NCBI RefSeq assembly: GCF_004125265.1 | Contig: NZ_RDTE01000003.1 | Location: 3,286,001 to 3,350,000, forward strand | From: Streptomyces lydicus | Lineage (GTDB): Bacteria > Actinomycetota > Actinomycetes > Streptomycetales > Streptomycetaceae | Length of the DNA stretch: 64,000 nucleotides | Direction of reading: 5' to 3' | Shown here: positions 46,695 through 55,166 of the stretch, piece after piece | Numbering within the stretch: the first letter of the stretch is position 1 | How the letters are laid out: each line of letters begins with the position of its first letter | Translations under genes and position numbers: made by a program | The notes under the pieces: generated by a model | Told to the model about the DNA's origin: nothing | Database searches by the model: none | What the model saw: only the letters and a program-made list of their open reading frames with translations

Positions 46695-49600
46695 TCAGGG
46701 GCCCGCGTATCCGACCTGCATCAGGCGCACACCGCGGCGGGTGACGAGCTGCGCACGGCCGGGGGGCAGGGTCCGCGGCCTGGCCTCACCGATGAACTTG
46801 CCTTCCTCCTTGGGGTAGGAGTGCAGCAGTGCCGGGTTGCCCAGTTCCCAGATCCGGCGCAGCACCGGGTCCATCATGGCGCGGCCGGCTCCGGAGGTGG
46901 AACGCGAGATCACCAGATGCAGGCCGATGTTCACGGAGTGGGCGAGCATCGGGGCGAGCGGGTTGAGCGGCGAACCGCTGCCCGGCCCACCACCGTAGAG
47001 GTCGTAGTCGTCAATGAGCATGAAGAGCCTCGGCCCGGACCACCAGTCGCGCCGGGGCAGGCGCTCGGGGGCGATGTCGGCGCCGGGGACGCGCTTGCCG
47101 ACCGACACCGCGGCGCTGCCGGCGAGTTGGGTGAGGCTCTCGCCGTCCACCGCGAAACCCACCCGGTACTCCTCGGGGACGAGGCCGAGCAGATCGCGCC
47201 GGGTGTCGGCGAGCAGGATGCGGGCCTCGTCCGGCTGGTAGCGGCGGGTGATGGCATCGATCGTCAGCCGCAGGACGTTGGTCTTGCCGGTCTCGGCGTC
47301 GCCGAAGACCATCAGGTGCGGGGCGGCCCCAAAGTCGTGCCACACCGGGGCGAGGCGCTGCTCGTCCCAGCCGACGCAGACCCGCAGGTCGCCCTCGGGC
47401 GCCGGGAGCTTGTCCAGCGGCAGCTTGGCGGGCAGCATCCGCACGCCGGGGGCCTGCCGTCCGGTCCAGAAGGTGTCGATCTCGGCGACGGCCGACCTGG
47501 TCGCCGCGGTGAGGTCCTCGGTCCCGGAGGAGCTGTCCAGGCGGGGCAGCGCGGACAGGAAGTGGAACTTGGACTTGGTCAGGCCGCGGCCCGGCTGCTG
47601 GGGCACGCTCGCGGCGAGCTTGGAGCCGAGCTCGGACTCCACGGCGTCACCGAGGCGGAGTTCGAGCTTGCTGCCGAACAGGTCGCGGGCGCGCGGCCGG
47701 ATCTCCGACCAGCGCACCGCGGAGGCCACCACGTGCAGGCCGAAGGACAGGCCCCGGGCCGCCAGGTCGGTGATGCGCGGCTCCAGCTCCTCGAAGTCCT
47801 GCTTGAGGGTGCCCCAGTTGTCGATGACGAGGAAGACGTCGCCGTAGGGGTCGTCGATCTGGCCGCTGTCCCGCATCTGCCGGTACGCCGTCATCGACTC
47901 CAGGCCGTTCTCGGTGAAGCGCCGTTCGCGGGCCTCCAGCAGCTGGCTGAGCTCCTCCACCGTGCGCGTCACGCGATCCCGCTCCATGCGGGTGGCGATC
48001 GAGCCGACGTGCGGCAGGCCCGCAGTGGACTGCAGACCGCCGCCGCCGAAGTCGAGGCAGTAGAACTGCACCTCGCGCGGGGTGTGGGTGAGGGCGAGGG
48101 AGAGCATCAGGGTGCGCAGCGTCGTGGACTTGCCGCTCTGCGGGGCGCCGGCGATGGCCAGGTGGCCGTCGGCGCCGGACAGGTCGGCGACCAGCAGTTC
48201 GCGCAGCTGCTCGTAGGGCCGGTCGACCATGCCGAGGGGTACGCGCAGGGCGCCGAGCGCCGCGTAGTCGACGGCGCTCATGCCGCGCTCCGGGTCGGGG
48301 ACGATACCGGGCAGCAACTGGTCGAGGCTGGGCGAGAAGTCCAGCGGCGGCAGCCACACCTGGCGGGCCGGCGGGCCGGCGCCCTCCAGCCGGTCCACCA
48401 GGACCTCCAGCAGGCTCTCCTCGTCGTCGGAGGCCGGCTCGGCCGTCGGCGTCTGCTGCGCGGTGTGCTCCTCGGCCGTCTCCGTGTCGTCCGGCGGCAC
48501 CGGGGTGCGCTGCTCCATGCCGAAGGCGACGATCTCCTGGGAGCCGGCGATCGCCTCCGTCGGGCGGGACGCGGTCTGCGGGGCCGGGGCGGCGCCCGAG
48601 ACGTAGGCGGCCTTGAAGCGGGCCAGGTTAGTGGTGTCGACCTTCAGGTAGCCGTTGCCCGGTGCGGACGGCAGCTCGTAGGCGGAGCCGACGCCGATGA
48701 CGCTGCGGGATTCCATCGAGGAGAAGGTGCGCAGCGCGATCCGGTACGACAGGTGGCCCTCGACCCGGTGGATGCGGCCCTCGTCCAGCCGCTGGGAGGC
48801 CAGCAGCAGGTGCACGCCCAGCGAGCGGCCGAGGCGCCCGATGGTGACGAACAACTCGACGAACTCCGGCTTGGTGGCCAGCAGTTCGGAGAACTCGTCC
48901 ACCACGATCACCAGGGACGGCAGCGGGGTGAGCGGCGCGCCGCCGAGCCGCGCCTTCTCGTAGTCGTAGAGGGAGGAGTGCCCGCTCTCGCGCAGCAGCT
49001 CCTGGCGGCGGATCATCTCGCCCTGGAGCGAGTCCCGCATACGGTCCACGAGGTGGAGCTCGTCGGCCAGGTTGGTGATGACCGCGGAGGTGTGCGGCAA
49101 CCGGTCCATGTTGAGGAAGGTCGCGCCACCCTTGAAGTCCACCAGCACGAAGTTGAGGATGTCCGAGGAGTGCGTCGCCGCGAGCCCGATGACCAGGGTG
49201 CGCACCAGTTCACTCTTGCCGGAACCGGTCGCGCCGATCAGCAGACCGTGCGGGCCCATACCGGCTTGGGCTGACTCCTTGAGGTCCAGCTCCAGGACCT
49301 CGTTGTCCTCGGTGATGCCGATCGGCACCCGCAGCCGCGAGCTCTGGGCCGTCCGGGTGCGCCACAGGGAGGGCACGTCGAAGGAGCGCGGGTCGCGGAC
49401 GCCGAGCAGGGTGGCGAGGTCGAAGTCGGTCTCCAGCGGCTGCTCGACGAGTTCGATGCCGCCGCTGCTGGTGCGCATCGGCGCCAGGACACGGGCGAGT
49501 TCCTCGGCGGCCGAGGCGCTCAGCGTGTCGGCTCTCGCCGTGACGGCGGTGTCCCCCGAGGGGTACTCCACCTCGCCGTCCCGCACGGACAGCCGCAGCA

Positions 49601-50654
49601 CGTCGGGGCCGCCGGTCATCGCGCCGGTGGCGTCCAGCAGCACGACATTGCGGATGCCGTCCGCCAGCAGCCGGGAGGTCTCGGGCAGGTACGCCCGGTA
49701 GGCGAGCACGACGACGAAGGGCTCGCCGGGCCGGGGCGGCGAGCCGGGCTCGTGCTCGGGGCGCTCGGTCACCTCAAGCAGGTCCAGCAGCACGTCATGG
49801 TCGTCCGACACCAGCCGCAGCGGACCAGTCTCGTCCTCCAGGTGCGGGTGCGCGTTGTGGGGCAGCCACTTCAGCCAGTCCCATTCGGTGCGCCCCACCG
49901 CGTCGGTGAGCAGGGCGATGCGCATCTCGTCCGGCGCGTGCGCCACGGCGAGCCGGCCGATCAGGGCACGCAGCAGGCCGAGTGCGGCCTCGCCGTCGCC
50001 GGCCAGCTCCACGCTGGTGAACCGGCGCAGCGGCACCGTCACCGGCAGGTGGGTGACGTTCTGGTACGCCTTGGTGAAGCGCCGCAGCGAGATCGCCGAG
50101 AGCGGTTCGAGGTCCTCCACCGGCTTGGTCTCCGGCGGCGCCAGGGCCAGGCCCGCCCTGCGGGAGCCAAGGCCGATGCGCACCTCGGCGAAGTCCTCGT
50201 GCCCGCCCCTGCGCTCCCACAGGCGCGGCCCGGACGCCATCGCCCACAGGTCCTGCGGGCGCGGGTTGTCCCAGTAGGCCGCGGCGCGCTGCTCGGCAGC
50301 CGCCTGCCGCACCTGGCGGCGCAGTTGGGCGAGGTAGCGCAGGTAGTCGCGGCGCTCGGCGCGCATCTTGCGCTTGCGCTCGGCGCCGCGGCGGCCGATC
50401 TGGGTGAGCGCCATGCTCAGCATCGCCGTGCCCATCATCCCGGACATCAGGAACGTCGTGGGAGATTTGGCGCCGAGGGTGAACATCATCGCCATGGCAC
50501 CCACGCCCAGCAGCATCGGCAGGTAGACCAGTACCGAGCTGAAGTCCGCGGTGGCGGGCTCACCGAGGGCGGGAGGTTCAGCCAGCTCGATCTGTCCCTC
50601 CGGGGCCTCGGGGCCGGGGACACGAGGCGAGCGGTTGACGACCACGGTGCTCAT
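46695..50654 (-). CDS. eccC: ESX secretion ATPase EccC (FtsK/SpoIIIE type)
   Basis: 1319 residues, the single-chain form carrying all three ATPase domains. Two membrane helices lie at about 40-84. The first ATPase has GATGSGKSE (about 475) and VIVVDEFSELL. The second has GAPQSGKST (about 836) and FLVIDNW. The third has GDAETGKTN (about 1120) and FMLIDDYD. It recognises Esx substrates and drives export. The ATG at 50654 follows AAGGA. First gene of the machine operon. Between it and the LuxR gene upstream there is a 243-bp gap. Confidence 0.97.
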   Translation of the reverse strand: MSTVVVNRSPRVPGPEAPEGQIELAEPPALGEPATADFSSVLVYLPMLLGVGAMAMMFTLGAKSPTTFLMSGMMGTAMLSMALTQIGRRGAERKRKMRAERRDYLRYLAQLRRQVRQAAAEQRAAAYWDNPRPQDLWAMASGPRLWERRGGHEDFAEVRIGLGSRRAGLALAPPETKPVEDLEPLSAISLRRFTKAYQNVTHLPVTVPLRRFTSVELAGDGEAALGLLRALIGRLAVAHAPDEMRIALLTDAVGRTEWDWLKWLPHNAHPHLEDETGPLRLVSDDHDVLLDLLEVTERPEHEPGSPPRPGEPFVVVLAYRAYLPETSRLLADGIRNVVLLDATGAMTGGPDVLRLSVRDGEVEYPSGDTAVTARADTLSASAAEELARVLAPMRTSSGGIELVEQPLETDFDLATLLGVRDPRSFDVPSLWRTRTAQSSRLRVPIGITEDNEVLELDLKESAQAGMGPHGLLIGATGSGKSELVRTLVIGLAATHSSDILNFVLVDFKGGATFLNMDRLPHTSAVITNLADELHLVDRMRDSLQGEMIRRQELLRESGHSSLYDYEKARLGGAPLTPLPSLVIVVDEFSELLATKPEFVELFVTIGRLGRSLGVHLLLASQRLDEGRIHRVEGHLSYRIALRTFSSMESRSVIGVGSAYELPSAPGNGYLKVDTTNLARFKAAYVSGAAPAPQTASRPTEAIAGSQEIVAFGMEQRTPVPPDDTETAEEHTAQQTPTAEPASDDEESLLEVLVDRLEGAGPPARQVWLPPLDFSPSLDQLLPGIVPDPERGMSAVDYAALGALRVPLGMVDRPYEQLRELLVADLSGADGHLAIAGAPQSGKSTTLRTLMLSLALTHTPREVQFYCLDFGGGGLQSTAGLPHVGSIATRMERDRVTRTVEELSQLLEARERRFTENGLESMTAYRQMRDSGQIDDPYGDVFLVIDNWGTLKQDFEELEPRITDLAARGLSFGLHVVASAVRWSEIRPRARDLFGSKLELRLGDAVESELGSKLAASVPQQPGRGLTKSKFHFLSALPRLDSSSGTEDLTAATRSAVAEIDTFWTGRQAPGVRMLPAKLPLDKLPAPEGDLRVCVGWDEQRLAPVWHDFGAAPHLMVFGDAETGKTNVLRLTIDAITRRYQPDEARILLADTRRDLLGLVPEEYRVGFAVDGESLTQLAGSAAVSVGKRVPGADIAPERLPRRDWWSGPRLFMLIDDYDLYGGGPGSGSPLNPLAPMLAHSVNIGLHLVISRSTSGAGRAMMDPVLRRIWELGNPALLHSYPKEEGKFIGEARPRTLPPGRAQLVTRRGVRLMQVGYAGP

Positions 50655-50722
50655 CGGTCTGTCCTTCAGGATGGTGGTGGGCCCGGACGGAGCCGCGGCA
50701 TGGCAGCACGGCTGCCCTTTTC

Positions 50723-50728
50723 ACAGTA
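50723..50728 (-). promoter_or_regulatory. Possible -10 of the eccC operon
   Basis: TACTGT on the minus strand, about 70 bases before eccC. No good -35 is seen 16-19 bases upstream, so this is weak. An inverted repeat (GGCAGC/GCTGCC, 50702-50716) lies between it and eccC. Confidence 0.25.
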
Positions 50729-50767
50729 GGGAGGGGCGGCGCGACGTCGGGAGCCGGTGGTGGAAAA

Positions 50768-50783
50768 CTGTCCGTCCGGACAG
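50768..50783. other. Inverted repeat between eccC and the LuxR gene
   Basis: CTGTCCG-TC-CGGACAG, a perfect 7-bp palindrome in the 50655-50897 gap. It is either an operator for the eccC promoter or a terminator of the LuxR gene, which ends 115 bases away. Confidence 0.4.
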
Positions 50784-50897
50784 CGGAACTGTGCCTGCCA
50801 GTTCAGCGGTGGTCCGGCCGTCCCCGCGGCGTCGGCGTCGCGCGGTGGCGTGGGGAACCTGCCCCGGCGGGACGCGGCCGGATGGCCCGGCGCGCCG

Positions 50898-51542
50898 TCA
50901 GATGAGGCCGGAGCGGATGGCGTAGGAGACGGCGTGCGCGCGGTTGCGCAGCCGGAGCCGCTTCATCACGCCGTACAGCACGTACTTGATGGTGCGCTCG
51001 GAGTAGCACAGTTTCGCGGCGATCTGCGACAGTTCCTCGCCCTCGGCGACGAGCCGCAGCACGTCCATCTCACGGGAGCTGATCCCGGAGGCCGCCAGGC
51101 CGCGAGGCACCAGGACCTCGCGCTGGGTGACCTGGACCTGCTCCATCAGCGTCCCCTGGAGGGAGGCGGGGAAACTGCCGCCGCCCTGCGCGACGGCGAG
51201 CAGGGTCCGGGTGAAGTCGGCCGGGGTGAAGGAGTCGCGCCACAGCACCGCCCGCACCCCGCGGTCGACGGCCGCGGAGATGTCGGCCCGCCACTGCATT
51301 TTGGCCACGACAAGGACGAACAGGACGTCCGCGGCGTCGCTGAGCGCGCCCAGGGACTCCAGCGCGGCGGCGTCCGCGACATCCGTGGCGACCACCACGA
51401 CGTCACCGTCGCGTACGTCACTGACGGACACCTCGGCCAGTTCGCGGTCGTGCTGGAGATAGCTGACCAGACCGGCACGGACGATGCCTTCGGGCGCGTG
51501 TATCGCCACACGCACGGTGTCGACAAGCATGTGTGGCGACAT
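50898..51542 (-). CDS. Small LuxR/NarL-type regulator with atypical receiver domain (copy 1)
   Basis: 214 residues. The ATG at 51542 (MSPHMLVDTVRVAIHAPEG) has AGGAGA 7 bases upstream; longer frames have no ribosome site. Residues 10-120 have a receiver-like fold, but the usual acidic pair reads HAPEG and the phospho-acceptor region reads VVVATDVADA, so classic phosphorylation is unlikely. Residues about 145-210 are a LuxR helix-turn-helix (SSREMDVLRLVAEGEELSQI, SERTIKYVLYGVMKRL). It is a close paralogue of the gene at 59591-60223. Directly upstream of eccC in the same direction, it is the best local candidate to control the ESX operon. Confidence 0.9.
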   Translation of the reverse strand: MSPHMLVDTVRVAIHAPEGIVRAGLVSYLQHDRELAEVSVSDVRDGDVVVVATDVADAAALESLGALSDAADVLFVLVVAKMQWRADISAAVDRGVRAVLWRDSFTPADFTRTLLAVAQGGGSFPASLQGTLMEQVQVTQREVLVPRGLAASGISSREMDVLRLVAEGEELSQIAAKLCYSERTIKYVLYGVMKRLRLRNRAHAVSYAIRSGLI

Positions 51543-51645
51543 ACGCACTCTCCTGGGATATGCGGTGTGCGGAGATCGAACGGGGCGATCGTGCCACGAC
51601 GGGAAGGCCGCATGCCCCCGGAGCTGCCCTGTCGCGCAAGTCATG

Positions 51646-51658
51646 GGGAAACCTGGCA
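51646..51658 (-). promoter_or_regulatory. Shared 13-bp element upstream of small LuxR gene, copy 1
   Basis: TGCCAGGTTTCCC on the minus strand, with 103 bases between it and the start codon. The identical 13-mer occurs 108 bases upstream of the paralogous gene (59470-59482), in the same orientation relative to the gene. A promoter or activator site is likely. Confidence 0.5.
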
Positions 51659-51692
51659 TGTAGGACGTGCGTGCGAATTGAGCCGCTTTGTG

Positions 51693-51720
51693 GCGGGTGG
51701 CTCCACGTGGGGCCACCCGC
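51693..51720 (-). terminator. Terminator directly after the first LAL gene
   Basis: A 9-bp stem (GCGGGTGGC / GCCACCCGC) with a 10-nt loop that abuts the stop codon at 51721. Together with the 13-bp element this fills the 51543-51720 gap. Confidence 0.65.
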
Positions 51721-54690
51721 TCACCGCTCCGGAGTGCCCAGTGGGTGCCCGGTGCGCACCGCGGCCACGACCTCCGCGCGGGACCGCACACCGACGCGGG
51801 CGAAGAGCCGGGTGAGCCGGTTGGCCACGGCGTCCTCGCTGAGGCCGAGGACAGCGGCGATCTGACGGTTGGACAGTCCCTCGGCGACGAGCACGGCTAA
51901 CAGCTGCTCGTTCTCCGCGGTGGCCTGTTTGCGCCCGGGGACGGGGTGCCGGCTCTCCCGGATGGCGGCGCGGGTGCGGAACCGCCACAGCGACGCGCCG
52001 ACGTCACCGAACAGCTGATACGCCTCGTACAGCCAGGGAGCCGGGCCGCCGCTCGCCGACGCCGCGGCAAGCAGCGTCTCGGCGGTCTCGAACGGCTGGC
52101 TCCTGGAGCGGGCCAAGCCCACCGCCTCCCGCAGGAGGTCTTGGACCACGGTCGCGTCCTGCCCGGGGAGTTGGGCCGCGGCGCGCAGGTGGAGCAGGTG
52201 CGCGCGGCCCTGGCCGGTCCGCTGTGCCACCCGCTCCAGCTCCCGCACGCACTCCGCCGCCGCAGAGACCTGGCCGGTGTCCAGGCACACCTGAACCAGG
52301 GCGGCCCACAGCTCGTCGGTGCCGTAGACGTACCCGCCGGCCTCGGCGGCCTTCAGCCCCCGCCGCAGCGTCTGCTCGGCACCGGAGAGGTCGCCGAGCG
52401 TCCGCGCCAGTTCCGCCTCGGCGCGGTCCAGGAGGGACTCGGACGGCCCGGTCGCCCGCCCGCGCGCCTCGTCCAGGAAATACTGGGCGCTCCGGGTGCG
52501 GCCACGAGCGAGCAGGACGGCCGACATGCGCTCGGGCAGCAGGTGGTGTCCGGGTGTGGGCATGTCGACCTGACCGCTCACCAGGGCCCGCCGGGCCACC
52601 GCCAGCGCGTCGTCCCACCGGCCCTCCAGGTGGTGCCACAGGAACAGGCTGTACGCGGGGAGCGCCTTCTCGGTGATCCCCCGGCGGGCCAGGACCGCTC
52701 CGGCCTCCCGCAGGTCCCCCGCGCCGAGGAGCTGGTCCACCTGGATCACGGTCACCGCGTACCGCCCGTAGCGGGGCAGTTCGTTCATGTCCGGCAGGGT
52801 CAGCGACCGGACGAACCGCTCCGGCTCACCGCAGACGAGCTCGGCCACGGCGCGGAACAGCGCGGGGAACACCCGGGCGGCCCGCGCCTCGTCCCCCTGG
52901 GCGGCCCGTGCGTCGTCCTCCTCCCGGCCGGTCTGCCTGAGCAGCGCCAGCGCCTGCGTCCACCGGCCCTGCCCGCACAGCGCCAGGGCCCGCCCGGTCA
53001 CCTCCACCGCGGGCGGCAGGCCCTGCATCCGCCACCAGCGGCCCGAGGCCAGCCGGTCCAGCCATATCCGGTCGCCGACGGCGGCCGCGGACCCCACCAA
53101 CAAGGCCGCGGCCTCCTGGAGCGCCACGAGGCCGAAGCCGGCCGGGTCGCGCAGTACCGAGGCGGCGGCCCGCCGGGCGGCCTCGTACTCGCCCGCGGTG
53201 TAGGCCATCCCCACGTACCGCCGGATCAGGTCGTCCCGCACCTCCGGCTCCTCGGCGAAGCGGACGGCGGTCCGCAGCCACCGCAGCATCCCCCGCCGGC
53301 CCGGGTCGGGGTGCAGCCGGTCGGCCGCCGCCGCCAACTCGGCCACCACACGCCGGCGGTCCAGGCCAAAGTCCACCTCGGCGAGCCGGTCCGGCAGGTA
53401 GGTGTCGGGGTCGGCCTCGGCGAGCAGCTCCGCCGCGGCCCCCTGCGTCCCGGCCTCCTGCGTCCCGGCCCGCCGCGCGGCCGCCGCGTCCCGGACCGCT
53501 GCCACCGCGGCGACCGACAGCCGGTTGCGTTCCAGGGGGCCCAGCCGGCGGCGGACCGTGTGCTCCAACAGGGGGACGGAGAACGCCCACCCGCGGGGCG
53601 GAGCGCCCTCGGGGCCGGGGAGTTCCCCCACGATCCCCGCGGCGATCAGGGCGCCCAGGCCGTCGTCCACGAGCGCCGCTGACAAGCCGGTCGCCTCGGC
53701 CACGTGTGTCGCGGCCGCCCGGCCCAGCGGCCACAGAACGCTCAGCGCCGCGGCCACCGTGCGGCTCGGCTCGCCCAGCGCGCGCAGCGCCGCGACGAAC
53801 CGGTCCTCGTCCGGCAGCACCGGCGGCGGAGTGCCCGGACACAGCAGGACCCGGTCGTCGACCGTCCGGGTCGCGCCGTTCCGGGACCACGCGGTGAGCA
53901 GGACGTCGACCGCCGCCGGCACTCCCCCGCTCATGTCGTGTGCCTCGCAGACCAGTTCAGGGTCCGCGACCGCATGCAGCCGCCGGCTGACCACCGCGGC
54001 GACCTCCGCCCGCTCCAGACGCGGCAGGACGGTGCGGTGCGCGCCGCGACGGTTCGCCAGGCGCTCCACCCCGCCACTCGGGCCACCACCGGGCGTGTGC
54101 CGCCCGGCCCCCCTGTGCCGGAGCACCGACAGGACCAGCCGCACGTCGGGCGCGACCCGTTCGAGGTCGACGCCGCCGAGCAGGTCCAGCGACTCGGTGT
54201 CGGCGTGGTGGGCGTCGTCGACCACGAGGGTCAGGGGGGCGGACTGCGCCAGGGCGGCCACCAGCGCCCGGCCCATGGCGGCCGGTTCCCCGCGCTCGAC
54301 GGCGGCCAGCGCGTCCGCCGCCCCGCCGTCGGCCCGCCGCGGCCTGGGCGGGGACTGCCGGTGCGGTGCGAGCGCCTTGACCAGCCGCAGCGCCAGCAGC
54401 AGCGGGCGCCGGCCGTCCTCGGGGTCGCAGACCAGGAACGAGACCTCCCTCTCGTCCGCACGTGCCCCGGTGGCGAGGGCATGGACGAACGTGGAACGGC
54501 CGACGCCGCGTTCCCCCTCGACGACCAGCAGGTTCGGCCCCTCGGAGGCGAAGAGGCGCTGCCGGACGTCCGCCAACGCCCGCTCGCGACCGGGCAGGTG
54601 CGCCGGGTCCCGGTCGGCGCCGTCCGCCGGGCCCGCGCCCGACGGCTTCGCGGCGAAGTCGTCCGCGGCCGGTCCGCTTCGGTTGCCCAT
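51721..54690 (-). CDS. LAL-type ATPase/LuxR regulator (copy 1)
   Basis: 989 residues. The start at 54690 (MGNRSGPAADDF) has GGAGGA just upstream. N-terminal ATPase domain with GERGVGRST near residue 57: the Walker A lysine is replaced by Arg. Walker B-like LTLVVDDAHHAD follows. A long middle of TPR-like helices leads to a C-terminal LuxR helix-turn-helix (NEQLLAVLVAEGLSNRQIAA, SEDAVANRLTRLFARVGVRS). These large regulators usually sense a ligand and activate one neighbouring operon. It sits behind the small LuxR gene in the same direction and divergent from the lectin gene. A second LAL gene with a normal Walker A lies beyond the lectin gene. Confidence 0.9.
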   Translation of the reverse strand: MGNRSGPAADDFAAKPSGAGPADGADRDPAHLPGRERALADVRQRLFASEGPNLLVVEGERGVGRSTFVHALATGARADEREVSFLVCDPEDGRRPLLLALRLVKALAPHRQSPPRPRRADGGAADALAAVERGEPAAMGRALVAALAQSAPLTLVVDDAHHADTESLDLLGGVDLERVAPDVRLVLSVLRHRGAGRHTPGGGPSGGVERLANRRGAHRTVLPRLERAEVAAVVSRRLHAVADPELVCEAHDMSGGVPAAVDVLLTAWSRNGATRTVDDRVLLCPGTPPPVLPDEDRFVAALRALGEPSRTVAAALSVLWPLGRAAATHVAEATGLSAALVDDGLGALIAAGIVGELPGPEGAPPRGWAFSVPLLEHTVRRRLGPLERNRLSVAAVAAVRDAAAARRAGTQEAGTQGAAAELLAEADPDTYLPDRLAEVDFGLDRRRVVAELAAAADRLHPDPGRRGMLRWLRTAVRFAEEPEVRDDLIRRYVGMAYTAGEYEAARRAAASVLRDPAGFGLVALQEAAALLVGSAAAVGDRIWLDRLASGRWWRMQGLPPAVEVTGRALALCGQGRWTQALALLRQTGREEDDARAAQGDEARAARVFPALFRAVAELVCGEPERFVRSLTLPDMNELPRYGRYAVTVIQVDQLLGAGDLREAGAVLARRGITEKALPAYSLFLWHHLEGRWDDALAVARRALVSGQVDMPTPGHHLLPERMSAVLLARGRTRSAQYFLDEARGRATGPSESLLDRAEAELARTLGDLSGAEQTLRRGLKAAEAGGYVYGTDELWAALVQVCLDTGQVSAAAECVRELERVAQRTGQGRAHLLHLRAAAQLPGQDATVVQDLLREAVGLARSRSQPFETAETLLAAASASGGPAPWLYEAYQLFGDVGASLWRFRTRAAIRESRHPVPGRKQATAENEQLLAVLVAEGLSNRQIAAVLGLSEDAVANRLTRLFARVGVRSRAEVVAAVRTGHPLGTPER

Positions 54691-54773
54691 GTCTCCTCCA
54701 GCAGAGTGCGTCTGCCGGACCGCCGTCGGCGGGGCCCGCCGCACGAGCGGGCCTGGTGCCCGGAGCGGTCTCG

Positions 54774-54834
54774 GGTGTCATTCACCACCCGGGTGTCACG
54801 CACCACTCAGGTGTCACGCACCACTCAGGTGTCA
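54774..54834. repeat. Four 18-bp direct repeats in a divergent promoter region
   Basis: GGTGTCA recurs at 54774, 54792, 54810 and 54828, exactly 18 bases apart; the full unit is GGTGTCACGCACCACTCA. It lies between the divergent LAL gene (start 54690) and lectin gene (start about 55167), where an operator array would sit. The remaining stretch to 55166 has no gene. The core also occurs at 33585-33612 and 59532-59539. Confidence 0.8.
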
Positions 54835-55092
54835 CTACAAGTGAGGTTACGTTCTCCCGCGGTTCCGTCCCACAGGGCCCCACAGTCGGGCCGGGCTCGC
54901 CGGCAGCGGCCGGCGAGGTGGTGCGTACCCCGTCGTACGCGCCGTGGAGCGACCCTCGTGCGACACAGTGACAGCGCCCGAGATCTCTGAACTCCCCTGC
55001 GGACCTTTCCCTTTTGTACGCGCACCGATGTACGCCCGCGCCAAACGCCGGGACGTGGCGGGCGGGTGGGCCCCGCTTCCGGGGAGAACCAC

Positions 55093-55098
55093 TAGCAT
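55093..55098 (+). promoter_or_regulatory. Possible -10 of the lectin gene
   Basis: TAGCAT, 68 bases before the proposed start of the lectin gene. No recognisable -35 box is present upstream, so the call is weak. Confidence 0.25.
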
Positions 55099-55166
55099 CC
55101 CGGACAGGCGAGACCGGCCACGGCCGGCCCCCACCTCACCTAGCCACCCCGTCAAGGAGGCACGCC

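Noticed and set aside
54774..54834. CRISPR array
   Set aside because: Only four 18-bp units with no variable spacers and no cas genes; a promoter array fits better.
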